DNA from: Streptomyces sp. NBC_00568 | Lineage (GTDB): Bacteria; Actinomycetota; Actinomycetes; Streptomycetales; Streptomycetaceae | NCBI RefSeq assembly: GCF_026341855.1 | Contig: NZ_JAPENW010000001.1 | Coordinates: forward strand, 3,215,001-3,279,000 | Direction of reading: 5' to 3' | Length of the DNA stretch: 64,000 bases | In this document: positions 42,945 to 50,332 of the stretch, piece by piece | How positions within the stretch are numbered: position 1 is the stretch's first letter | Layout of the letters: each line of letters begins with the position of its first letter | The notes under the pieces: generated by a model | Databases searched by the model: none | Told to the model about the DNA's origin: nothing | The model's input: the letters and a program-made list of their open reading frames with translations, nothing else | Made by a program: the position numbers and the translations under genes

Positions 42945-43607
42945 TCAGCAGCTCTTCTTCGAGGCGGAGGGCGCGGGCTTGGGCTGAGCCAGGACGGTCA
43001 GCGCCTTGTCGGCGTCCTCCTTTTTCGTCAGCGCCTTGAAACCGGTGCCGATGATGAGGTCGACCGTCGTGGCCTTCGCGCGGCCGTCGGTCTTCAGCTC
43101 GGCGCCGGAGAGCTGGGTGTTGAGGACGGGGAGCGCGGCCTGGTCGGCACCCTTGGCGCCGAGCAGTATCCCGGCGCCCGCGACCTTCTTGTCGTACGCG
43201 GCCGTCGCGTTGCCCACGTCACCGATCTTGAAGCCGCGTTTCTTCAGCTCGTCCGCCGTCTCCTTGGCGAGCCCGCTGCGGGGCGTCGCGTTGAGGACGT
43301 TCACGGTGATCTGGCCGGGCTTGGGCAGGGCGGCCGCGAGCTCGGCGGACGCCGCGGCGGCCTTCGCCGAGGGCGTGACCTTCGAGCCGCATTCGGCCTT
43401 GGCGCCCGCGGCCGTGGCCGTGTCATCACCGCCCGTGAAGACGTCGATGAGCTGCAGGGTCCCCCACCCGATCAGCCCGAGTGCGGTGACGGAGGCGACG
43501 ACCAGGAACGCGAGCCTGCGACGTCCACGGGGTCGGCGCATCCGCGGGTACTTGTCCCCCGTGATCCGGTACTGGCCACCCATGCCAGGGGGAGTAAGCA
43601 TGCTCAT
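42945..43607 (-). CDS. LytR C-terminal domain membrane protein
   Basis: 220 aa: a cytoplasmic basic N-terminus (RMRRPRGRRR), one TM helix (LAFLVVASVTALGLIGWGTLQLI, about residues 32-55), then an extracellular LytR_C domain (ITVNVLNATPRSGLAKETADELKKRGFKIGDVGNA). LytR_C domains accompany wall-polymer ligases, but no ligase domain is present here. It is likely cell-wall associated. Confidence 0.85.
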   Translation of the reverse strand: MSMLTPPGMGGQYRITGDKYPRMRRPRGRRRLAFLVVASVTALGLIGWGTLQLIDVFTGGDDTATAAGAKAECGSKVTPSAKAAAASAELAAALPKPGQITVNVLNATPRSGLAKETADELKKRGFKIGDVGNATAAYDKKVAGAGILLGAKGADQAALPVLNTQLSGAELKTDGRAKATTVDLIIGTGFKALTKKEDADKALTVLAQPKPAPSASKKSC

Positions 43608-43697
43608 GGGCGCAGCGTAGTGCGCCGAGACCCCGATGCCTACTAAATGATCATTGCCCGGCGTTCAGTTCAACCCTTTGGGGTCAAGCCGTGGCCA

Positions 43698-43994
43698 TTA
43701 GTCCAGTTCAAGGACGCGTGCGTGCAGCACCTGGCGCTGCTGGAGCGCGGCGCGGACGGCGCGGTGCAGGCCGTCCTCCAGGTACAGATCGCCCTGCCAC
43801 TTGACGACGTGTGCGAAGAGGTCGCCGTAGAAAGTGGAGTCCTCGGCGAGGAGGGTCTCCAGGTCCAGCTGGCCCTTGGTCGTCACGAGCTGATCGAGGC
43901 GGACCGGGCGCGGCGCGACGTCCGCCCACTGCCGGGTGCTTTCCCGGCCGTGGTCGGGGTACGGCCGGCCGTTTCCGATGCGCTTGAAGATCAC
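43698..43994 (-). CDS. Orphan mini-ParB-like / VapB-annotated small protein
   Basis: A 98-aa protein: MIFKRIGNGRPYPDHG, RPVRLDQLVTTKGQLDLETLLAEDSTFYGD, then LYLEDGLHRAVRAALQQR. The DGLHRA block resembles the ParB/sulfiredoxin GxxHR motif. In databases I recall close relatives labelled VapB-family antitoxin, although no toxin gene adjoins it here. GTG 43994 start. It is conserved in Streptomyces as I recall; function unclear. Confidence 0.6.
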   Translation of the reverse strand: MIFKRIGNGRPYPDHGRESTRQWADVAPRPVRLDQLVTTKGQLDLETLLAEDSTFYGDLFAHVVKWQGDLYLEDGLHRAVRAALQQRQVLHARVLELD

Positions 43995-44099
43995 ACGGAA
44001 AGCCTACCGGTCAAGACCTTCCGGGCGCAGCCATGGCGACGGAGTGCGACGCTGGAAAAGATGCCGTAAATCATCGCAAATCGGGAACAGGGGTCTGAG

Positions 44100-45758
44100 A
44101 TGAGTGACAGCGAGACCATGCCCTCGGCTGCCGCTGGGACCGCTCCCGACGAGGAGGTCCGTGCCTCCGCACTCCCGCGGGAAGCCCTGGAGATCGCCTC
44201 CGGCTACGCCTTCGCGGGTCCCGCCCTCGATCTGGGCGCGCTGCTCTGGGACGGGACGTGCCTGCCCGACGCGCAGATCCGTGTCCCGTTGCCGATGCTC
44301 AACCGGCACGGCCTGGTGGCGGGCGCCACCGGTACCGGCAAGACCAAGACGCTCCAGCTGATCGCCGAGCAGCTGTCGGCGCAGGGCGTGCCGGTCTTCC
44401 TCGCCGACATCAAGGGTGATGTCTCCGGGATCTCGGCGCCGGGCGAGCCCGGGACGAAGGTCCGGGAGCGGGCCCGGGAGGTCGGCCAGGAGTGGACGCC
44501 GGGCGGCTGTCCGGCGGAGTTCTACGCGCTCGGCGGCCTGGGCCACGGCATTCCCGTACGGGCGACGGTCACCGCCTTCGGACCGGTGCTGCTGTCCAAG
44601 GTGCTCCAGCTCAACCGGACCCAGGAGCAGTCGCTCGGCCTGATCTTCCACTACGCCGACCAGAAGGGCCTGGAACTGGTCGACCTCAAGGACCTGCGCG
44701 CGGTCGTCGCCTTTCTGACCTCGGACGAGGGCAAGCAGGAACTGAAGGGGATCGGCGGGCTGTCCACCGCCACGGCGGGCGTCATCCTGCGGTCCCTGAC
44801 GGCGTTCGAGGCGCAGGGCATGAGTCCCTTCTTCGGGGAACCGGAGTTCGACACGAGCGAGCTGACGCGTACGGCGCCGGACGGCCGGGGCGTGGTGTCG
44901 GTCCTCGAACTGCCCGCCGTGCAGGAGAAACCGCAGCTCTTCTCGACGTTCCTGATGTGGCTGCTCGCCGACCTCTTCCACGATCTCCCGGAGGTCGGGG
45001 ACGCCGACAAGCCGAAGCTCGTCTTCTTCTTCGACGAGGCCCATCTGCTCTTCAACGACGCGTCGAAGGCGTTCCTCGACTCGATCACGCAGACCGTCCG
45101 GCTGATTCGCTCGAAAGGAGTCGGCGTCTTCTTCGTGACGCAGACGCCGAAGGACGTCCCCGGGGATGTCCTCGCCCAGCTCGGCAACCGGGTCCAGCAC
45201 GCGCTGCGCGCCTTCACCCCGGACGACCAGAAGGCGCTGAAGGCCACCGTGAAGACGTTCCCCGACTCCCCCTACGACCTCGAAGAGGTCCTCACCGGCC
45301 TGGGCACCGGCGAGGCCGTCGTCACCGTGCTGAGCGAGAAGGGCGCTCCGACGCCGGTCGCGGCGACCCGTCTGCGGGCGCCGCAGTCCCTGATGGGGCC
45401 GGTGGAGGCGGGCGCGCTCGACCAGGCGGTCCGGGCCTCGCCGTTGTACGGGCGGTACGCCCAGGCCGTGGACCGGGAGTCGGCGTACGAGAAGCTGACG
45501 CCGGCGCGGGCCGGCGGTGGGGCGGCCTCCGGTTCGCGGCCGTCCCCGCCGTCCTCTTCCGCCCCGCCGTCTTCGGGCGGGCGGGGTGCGCCGGAAGCCG
45601 CGCGCTCCGGGGGCCGGAGCCGGCCGAAGGAGGACGCCTCCGTCGTCGAGCAGGTCGTCGGCAGCGGGCTGTTCAAGTCCCTGGCCCGGTCGGTGGGGAC
45701 GCAGATCGGGCGGGAGATCACGCGGTCGATCTTCGGGACGGCTCGGAAACGGCGCTAG
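44100..45758 (+). CDS. HerA-like ATPase (DUF853, YjgR-like)
   Basis: A 552-aa P-loop ATPase of the HerA/FtsK class: Walker A GATGTGKTKTLQ (about residues 77-88), Walker B LVFFFDEAHLLF (about residue 305) and the arginine-bearing VTQTPKDVPGDVLAQLGNRVQHALRAF. A Pro/Ser-rich linker (about residues 470-515) precedes a conserved end (GSGLFKSLARSVGTQIGREITRSIFG). No HerA nuclease partner is adjacent, so DNA-end processing is not implied. Confidence 0.88.
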   Translation: MSDSETMPSAAAGTAPDEEVRASALPREALEIASGYAFAGPALDLGALLWDGTCLPDAQIRVPLPMLNRHGLVAGATGTGKTKTLQLIAEQLSAQGVPVFLADIKGDVSGISAPGEPGTKVRERAREVGQEWTPGGCPAEFYALGGLGHGIPVRATVTAFGPVLLSKVLQLNRTQEQSLGLIFHYADQKGLELVDLKDLRAVVAFLTSDEGKQELKGIGGLSTATAGVILRSLTAFEAQGMSPFFGEPEFDTSELTRTAPDGRGVVSVLELPAVQEKPQLFSTFLMWLLADLFHDLPEVGDADKPKLVFFFDEAHLLFNDASKAFLDSITQTVRLIRSKGVGVFFVTQTPKDVPGDVLAQLGNRVQHALRAFTPDDQKALKATVKTFPDSPYDLEEVLTGLGTGEAVVTVLSEKGAPTPVAATRLRAPQSLMGPVEAGALDQAVRASPLYGRYAQAVDRESAYEKLTPARAGGGAASGSRPSPPSSSAPPSSGGRGAPEAARSGGRSRPKEDASVVEQVVGSGLFKSLARSVGTQIGREITRSIFGTARKRR

Positions 45759-45860
45759 AGGGAGGGCCGGCTCAGGAGGGGTTCGCTCGGAGGGTTCGCG
45801 AGGGGCGGCCGCCCCGGGTGGGACGGCCGCCCTTTGTCGCCCGCTGTCTGCTCCAGGTCG

Positions 45861-46028
45861 TCAGACGCGCGGGTCCTCCGGGGGCGTGCCCGGCCGCTGT
45901 TCGTCCGGGCCGGTGCGGGGGACGGGGTGGCGTTCGGGGCGGGGGCTCGGCGTGGGGGCGGGGGCGTTGTCGCGGGCGGCCTCCGCGCGCAGGAGGGCGC
46001 GCAATACCGCGTACGGGTCGCTGGGCAT
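45861..46028 (-). CDS. Small Pro-rich protein
   Basis: 55 aa: MPSDPYAVLRALLRAEAARDN followed by a Pro/Arg-rich disordered tail. AGGACA lies upstream of ATG 46028. It follows the secreted-protein gene on the same strand. Function unknown. Confidence 0.5.
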   Translation of the reverse strand: MPSDPYAVLRALLRAEAARDNAPAPTPSPRPERHPVPRTGPDEQRPGTPPEDPRV

Positions 46029-46132
46029 GGGTGTGTCCTGTCCTTGTGTTCGGCGTTCGCTGGTGAGTGACCGTGGGCCGGTGCCTCGTGGGCCGGTGGC
46101 CGGTGGCCGGTTCGGCGGAGAAGCCGGGTCTG

Positions 46133-46489
46133 TCAGCAGCGCAGGACCACGCAGCGGAGCGTGTGCAGGACGGGGGTCATGGGCGAGGGCGCGGGTACGG
46201 CGGACGCCGGTGCCGGTTCGAGGTCGGACCGATGCGGCGGGATTCCCGTGGCGGGGCGCTGCGCGGCGAGTGCGCGGTGTCCCTGGCGGTGTGACGGGCG
46301 CAGGGCCGTGTCGAGTACGTCGTGCTCCGCGGCGCCCTCGGTGGTGCCGGTGACCGCGGTGGCGGCCGAGGCGGTGAACGCTTCCGGGTGCGGGCCTGTC
46401 GCGAGCAGCGCGACGACGAGCAGCACGAGGATCCGGAGCCACGGGCCGCCCGTCGGACGGGGGTGTGGGTGGCGTGGAGCGGTGCTCAT
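46133..46489 (-). CDS. Small exported or membrane protein ending in LRCVVLRC
   Basis: 118 aa with an N-terminal hydrophobic segment (WLRILVLLVVALLATG, about residues 17-32), an AAT/AHA-type processing region, a DVLDTALR block and a Pro-rich section. The C-terminus LHTLRCVVLRC has two cysteines seven residues apart. Likely a Streptomyces-specific secreted protein; function unknown. Confidence 0.55.
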   Translation of the reverse strand: MSTAPRHPHPRPTGGPWLRILVLLVVALLATGPHPEAFTASAATAVTGTTEGAAEHDVLDTALRPSHRQGHRALAAQRPATGIPPHRSDLEPAPASAVPAPSPMTPVLHTLRCVVLRC

Positions 46490-46599
46490 GAGCGTGATGT
46501 GCCACCGGAGGCGGGTGGCTCACCGTGTCGGAGCGGAGATACGCCCTGTTGGCGTAGGGCTGGGGTGCTGACCTCGTGTGCGGGGTCCGGTCCGGTTCG

Positions 46600-46732
46600 G
46601 TGCGGGTTCGGTGGGTGGGTCGGGGCCGTGCCGGTACATCCCAGTCCGTCGCCGCTGGATCAGACGTGAGTTCTGAACGGGAGCCGCTGCTCGATCCGAA
46701 CGTAAGCGACGGACATCAGGGATGTACCGGCA
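46600..46732 (+). repeat. Dispersed palindromic repeat, copy 2
   Basis: Same orientation and loop sequence as the copy near 16.8 kb. Arms TGCCGGTACATCCC (46629-46642) and GGGATGTACCGGCA (46719-46732). It differs by one inserted C in the right arm and one base in the flank. It lies in the 373-bp gap before the HhH-GPD gene, which otherwise shows no gene. Confidence 0.8.
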
Positions 46733-46772
46733 CGGCCCCTCCCGTGCGTGGACGGCCGCGGGTGCAAGATCC

Positions 46773-46810
46773 AGCCCCTCCGGCGTTTGGGGTCTGGGGC
46801 GGAGCCCCAG
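46773..46810 (+). repeat. Streptomyces-type GC-rich intergenic repeat, copy 2
   Basis: AGCCCCTCCGGCGTTTGGGG ... GGCGGAGCCCCAG, like the copy at 16963 but about 7 bp shorter. Again it stands 40-50 bp after the palindromic repeat. Confidence 0.7.
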
Positions 46811-46862
46811 GTACGGGCACAAGTGCCGGGGGCGGTGGGGCGCCGGTTTCCCCGGGCCCGGG

Positions 46863-47444
46863 TTACTTGCCGGAGGCCTTCGCGGCCTTCATCTCCTGTT
46901 TGTGGGCGCGGACCTTGGCGAGGGACTCGGGGCCGGTGATGTCGGCGACCGAGCGGAAGGACTCGGGCTCGCCGTAGAGGCCCGCGGCTTCGCGCCAGCC
47001 CTTGGGGCGGACGCCGAGTTGTTTGCCGAGGAGGGCCAGGAAGATCTGGGCCTTCTGGGCACCGAAGCCGGGGAGTTCCTTGAGGCGCCGGAGGAGTTCG
47101 TCGCCGGTTCCGGCGTCCTTCCAGACGGCGGTGGCGTCTCCGTCGTAGTGCTCGACGAGGTACTGGCACAGCTGGTGGATGCGCTTGCCCATGGAACCGG
47201 GATAGCGGTGCACGGCCGGCTTGGCCGAGAGCAGCGCGGCGAACTTCTCCGGGTCGTACGAGGCGATCTCGTGCGCGTCGAGATCGTCCGCCCCCATGCG
47301 CTGAGCGATCGTGTACGGCCCCGTGAAGGCCCACTCCATCGGCACCTGCTGGTCCAGCAGCATGCCGACCAGGGCCGCGAGCGGGCTGCGGCCGAGCAGT
47401 TCGTCGGCCTCGGGCTGCTGGGCGAGGTGAAGAGTGACGTCCAT
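46863..47444 (-). CDS. HhH-GPD base-excision repair-like protein
   Basis: A 193-aa helix-hairpin-helix protein (LKELPGFGAQKAQIFLALLG, about residues 122-141) with the GPD-type helical core (SPLAALVGMLLDQQVPMEWAFTGPYTIAQRM). It lacks the Cys cluster of endonuclease III. It is the short actinobacterial type annotated as HhH-GPD base excision repair protein; substrate base unknown. ATG 47444 matches the family start MDVTLHLAQQPEADELL. Confidence 0.85.
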   Translation of the reverse strand: MDVTLHLAQQPEADELLGRSPLAALVGMLLDQQVPMEWAFTGPYTIAQRMGADDLDAHEIASYDPEKFAALLSAKPAVHRYPGSMGKRIHQLCQYLVEHYDGDATAVWKDAGTGDELLRRLKELPGFGAQKAQIFLALLGKQLGVRPKGWREAAGLYGEPESFRSVADITGPESLAKVRAHKQEMKAAKASGK

Positions 47445-47540
47445 GGATCGATGATCCCGCGTGCGGGGCCGGGACGCTCGGTCGTGGCCGCCCGGGTTCG
47501 GCGGGTGGTCGCCCCGCACGTACGATCTCTGGGATGTGAG

Positions 47541-47559
47541 TTAGGTGAGCCTAACCTGA
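47541..47559. promoter_or_regulatory. Iron box (DmdR/IdeR-type operator)
   Basis: TTAGGTGAGCCTAACCTGA agrees at 16 of 19 positions with the consensus TTAGGTTAGGCTAACCTAA. It lies 18 bp before the penicillin-acylase start, so iron-bound DmdR1/IdeR should repress the operon. Confidence 0.78.
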
Positions 47560-47577
47560 TAAGAGTGGGGATGGACC

Positions 47578-49647
47578 GTGACCACCGAGATCTACCGTGA
47601 CACCTGGGGCATCCCGCACCTGCGCGCCGACAGTGCGAACGAACTCGCACGCGCCCAGGGCCGGATCACCGCGGTGGACCGGGCCTGGCAGCTGGAGGTC
47701 GAACGGCACCGCTTCCAGGGCACCTCGGCCGCGTTCCTCGGCGCGGAGGCCGTCGGCTGGGACCGGTTCGCCCGTCAGGCCCGGCTCGACGACACCGCGC
47801 GACGCTGCTTCGAGACCCTGGCGGAACGGGACCCCGAGACCGCCGAGTGGATCGTCGCGTACGTCGACGGAGTCAACGACGGGCTGGCCGAAGGGGCCGG
47901 TCGTGCGCCCGAGTTCGCGGCGAGCGGGCTCGCTCCGGGGCGCTGGGAGCCCTGGAGCCCGCTGGGGATCTGGCTCGGTACGCACATCCTCTTCGCCGGG
48001 TTCCCCGCCAAGCTGTGGCGTGAGGAGGTCGTACGGCGGCTGGGCGCGGACGCGGTCGGGCTGTTCGCCATGGACGGACCGGGCACGGCCGGGAGCAACG
48101 GATGGCTGGTGAGCGGCGAACGCACCGCCACCGGACAGGCGGTGATCGCCGGTGACCCGCACCGCTTCATCGAGGACCCCGGCGTCTACCAGCAGATCCG
48201 CCTCTCCTGCCCCGAGTTCGACGTCGTCGGCATCGCCGTTCCCGGCGTCCCGGGCATCGCGCACTTCGCCCACACCGGAACGGTCGCCTGGGCGATCACC
48301 AACGCGATGGCCGACTACCAGGACCTCTACCGGGAGCGGCTGCGCCTCGCGGACGCCGGGGACGGCGGAGCCGTCGAGGCCCTCGATCCCGACGGTGTGT
48401 GGCGGGCCGCGGCACGGCACGTGGAGCGGGTCGAGGTGGCCGGCGGTGCGTCCGTCGAGGTCGAGGTGATCGAGACGGCGCGCGGGCCCGTGGTGATCGG
48501 GGGCGTCGGTGCCGAGGAGTCCATCAGCCTCCGCTGTCCGCCCCGCGTGACGGGTGACCTCGGATTCGGCGCGCTCCTCCCGCTGCTGCGGGCCCGCCGG
48601 GTCGCCGACGTGGACCGGGCGTTCGACGCCTGGGCGGAACCGGTGAACGTCGTGCAGGCCGCCGACACCGAGGGCGGGCTGCTGCACCGCGTCGCGGGCC
48701 GGGTCCCGGTCCGCGGCACGGCCAACCGCACCCGGGTGGTGCCCGCCTGGGAGGCCGGGCACGAGTGGACCGGCTGGCACGAGATGCCGTACGGCCCGGT
48801 CGAGGACGGCGTCGCCGTGATGGCGAACCAGCGCGGCCCCGCGGCCCCGCTCGGCGTCGAATTCTCCCCGCCTCACCGCGCCGCCCGCATCCGGCAGTTG
48901 CTCGACGCGGGCGACACGTGGTCGGCGGGCGACATGCCGGCCATCCACATGGACACCCGTCTCGGCTCCGCCGCCGCCCTGTTGGACCGGCTGGCCGCAC
49001 TCGAACTGTCCGGTCCCGCGGCCGAGCTCAGGGACCGGCTCCTGCGCTGGAACCGGCACATGGACGCCGACAGCGGCACGGCGGCGGTGTTCGCGGAGGT
49101 GCGCGGCGCGGTCGTACGACGGCTCGCGGCCCACCCCGCCCTCGCCGTCCTGGCCGAGCCGCCCGCCCACCCGGCCGTCTTCCTGCCCTGGCTCGCGCTC
49201 ACCCCGCGCGTCGCCTTCGCCCTCGAGAACCTTCTGACGGAACGGGAGTTGTACGGCATCGACCGCGACGACGTGGTGCGCGCCTCCGTCGAGGAGGTGG
49301 CCGCCCGGCCCGCGTCCCGCACCTGGGGCGACACCCATCGCCTCGCTCCCTGGCGGGCTCTCACCGGCACCGCGTACGACGAACCGGCCCTGTCCGGCGA
49401 CAACGACTGTGTCCTGAGCACGTCCTCGGTACCCGGACTGACCGACCTGAGCGCGCGGGGACCCGCGGCCCGGTACGTCTGGGACCTCGCCGACCGGGAC
49501 AACAGCCTCTGGGTGGTGCCGTTCGGCGCCGACGGCGTTCCCGGCGCGGCCCACCACCGGGACCAACTCCCCCTGTGGCTCGCGGGAGATCTCGTCCCGG
49601 TGACCACCGACTGGAACGCGCTGACCAAGGAGAGCCATGACGACTGA
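47578..49647 (+). CDS. Penicillin acylase family Ntn-hydrolase, iron-regulated
   Basis: A 689-aa protein. The GSNGWLV motif contains the expected autocatalytic Ser173 that becomes the N-terminus of the beta chain; the alpha part (about residues 1-172) has DTWGIPHLRADSANELARAQG. Later blocks are AGDPHRF and WAITNAMADYQDLY. No signal peptide is visible, so it should stay in the cytoplasm. Under an iron box and coupled to a siderophore-type acyltransferase it probably cleaves or forms an amide in siderophore metabolism, as proposed for DesG-like proteins. GTG 47578 start. Confidence 0.85.
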   Translation: MTTEIYRDTWGIPHLRADSANELARAQGRITAVDRAWQLEVERHRFQGTSAAFLGAEAVGWDRFARQARLDDTARRCFETLAERDPETAEWIVAYVDGVNDGLAEGAGRAPEFAASGLAPGRWEPWSPLGIWLGTHILFAGFPAKLWREEVVRRLGADAVGLFAMDGPGTAGSNGWLVSGERTATGQAVIAGDPHRFIEDPGVYQQIRLSCPEFDVVGIAVPGVPGIAHFAHTGTVAWAITNAMADYQDLYRERLRLADAGDGGAVEALDPDGVWRAAARHVERVEVAGGASVEVEVIETARGPVVIGGVGAEESISLRCPPRVTGDLGFGALLPLLRARRVADVDRAFDAWAEPVNVVQAADTEGGLLHRVAGRVPVRGTANRTRVVPAWEAGHEWTGWHEMPYGPVEDGVAVMANQRGPAAPLGVEFSPPHRAARIRQLLDAGDTWSAGDMPAIHMDTRLGSAAALLDRLAALELSGPAAELRDRLLRWNRHMDADSGTAAVFAEVRGAVVRRLAAHPALAVLAEPPAHPAVFLPWLALTPRVAFALENLLTERELYGIDRDDVVRASVEEVAARPASRTWGDTHRLAPWRALTGTAYDEPALSGDNDCVLSTSSVPGLTDLSARGPAARYVWDLADRDNSLWVVPFGADGVPGAAHHRDQLPLWLAGDLVPVTTDWNALTKESHDD

Positions 49648-50269
49648 GACGTACGCCGACGCCCGCGAGGCCGTCCACGAGCAACCGGTCGACGGCTTCG
49701 GCACGGTCCGGGTGCTGCCCGTGGACCCGCACGCCGACCTCGACGTCCTTCACGGCTGGGTCACCGAGGAGCGCGCCGCGTACTGGGGCATGACCGGGTT
49801 CACGAAGCGGCAGGTGCTGGAGACCTACCTCCACCTCGACTCGCTCGACACCCACCACGCCTTCCTCGCGGTCAAGGACGGCGTACCCGCCGCGCTCTTC
49901 CAGACGTACGAGCCCGAGGCCGACCGGGTCAGCGAGTGCTACGAGGTCCGGCCCGGCGACATCGGCGTCCATCTGCTGATCGGACCCCCGGCCCCCGGGG
50001 GCGGCGCGCGGCCGGGCTGGTCGTCCACGCTGCTGGCCGCGTTCCTGGCCTACGCGCTGACGGGCCTCGACCGGCAGCGGGCCGTGGTCGAACCCGACGC
50101 CCGCAACGCCAAGGCCATCGCCCGCCTGACCCGGCAGGGCTTCGTCCCGGCCGGGGACATCGTGCTCCCCGAGATCGACCTGCCCGAGGTCCATCTGCCC
50201 GAGAAGCCCGCCCTGCTCGCCTTCCTCACCCGCGAGGCCTTCGAGAAGGGTTCGACGGCGCCGAGGTGA
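49637..50269 (+). CDS. IucB/MbtK-like siderophore acyltransferase (GNAT fold)
   Basis: A 210-aa acyl-CoA transferase: TVRVLPVDPHADLDVLHGWVTEERAAYWGMTGFTKRQVLETY, QTYEPEADRVSECYEVRPGDIGVHLLIGPP and VVEPDARNAKAIARLTRQGFVPAGDIVLPE. This is the family that acylates N6-hydroxylysine-type groups in hydroxamate siderophores. It overlaps the acylase by 11 nt and shares the iron box. No hydroxylase, synthetase or transporter is nearby, so the pair would act on a product made elsewhere or on an imported siderophore. Confidence 0.85.
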   Translation: MTTETYADAREAVHEQPVDGFGTVRVLPVDPHADLDVLHGWVTEERAAYWGMTGFTKRQVLETYLHLDSLDTHHAFLAVKDGVPAALFQTYEPEADRVSECYEVRPGDIGVHLLIGPPAPGGGARPGWSSTLLAAFLAYALTGLDRQRAVVEPDARNAKAIARLTRQGFVPAGDIVLPEIDLPEVHLPEKPALLAFLTREAFEKGSTAPR

Positions 50270-50332
50270 GCCGGACGCGGCCCCCGTCCGTACGTAACCG
50301 AGACTCTGCACATGCGGATACGGAGACGGCGT

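Noticed and set aside
44100..45758. HerA-NurA DNA-end-processing or Sir2-HerA defence system
   Set aside because: No nuclease or Sir2-like gene is adjacent; the YjgR/DUF853 type is a common solitary gene.
47551..49704. A 717-aa minus-strand frame opposite the penicillin acylase
   Set aside because: The opposite strand carries clear Ntn-hydrolase motifs; this frame is a high-GC shadow.
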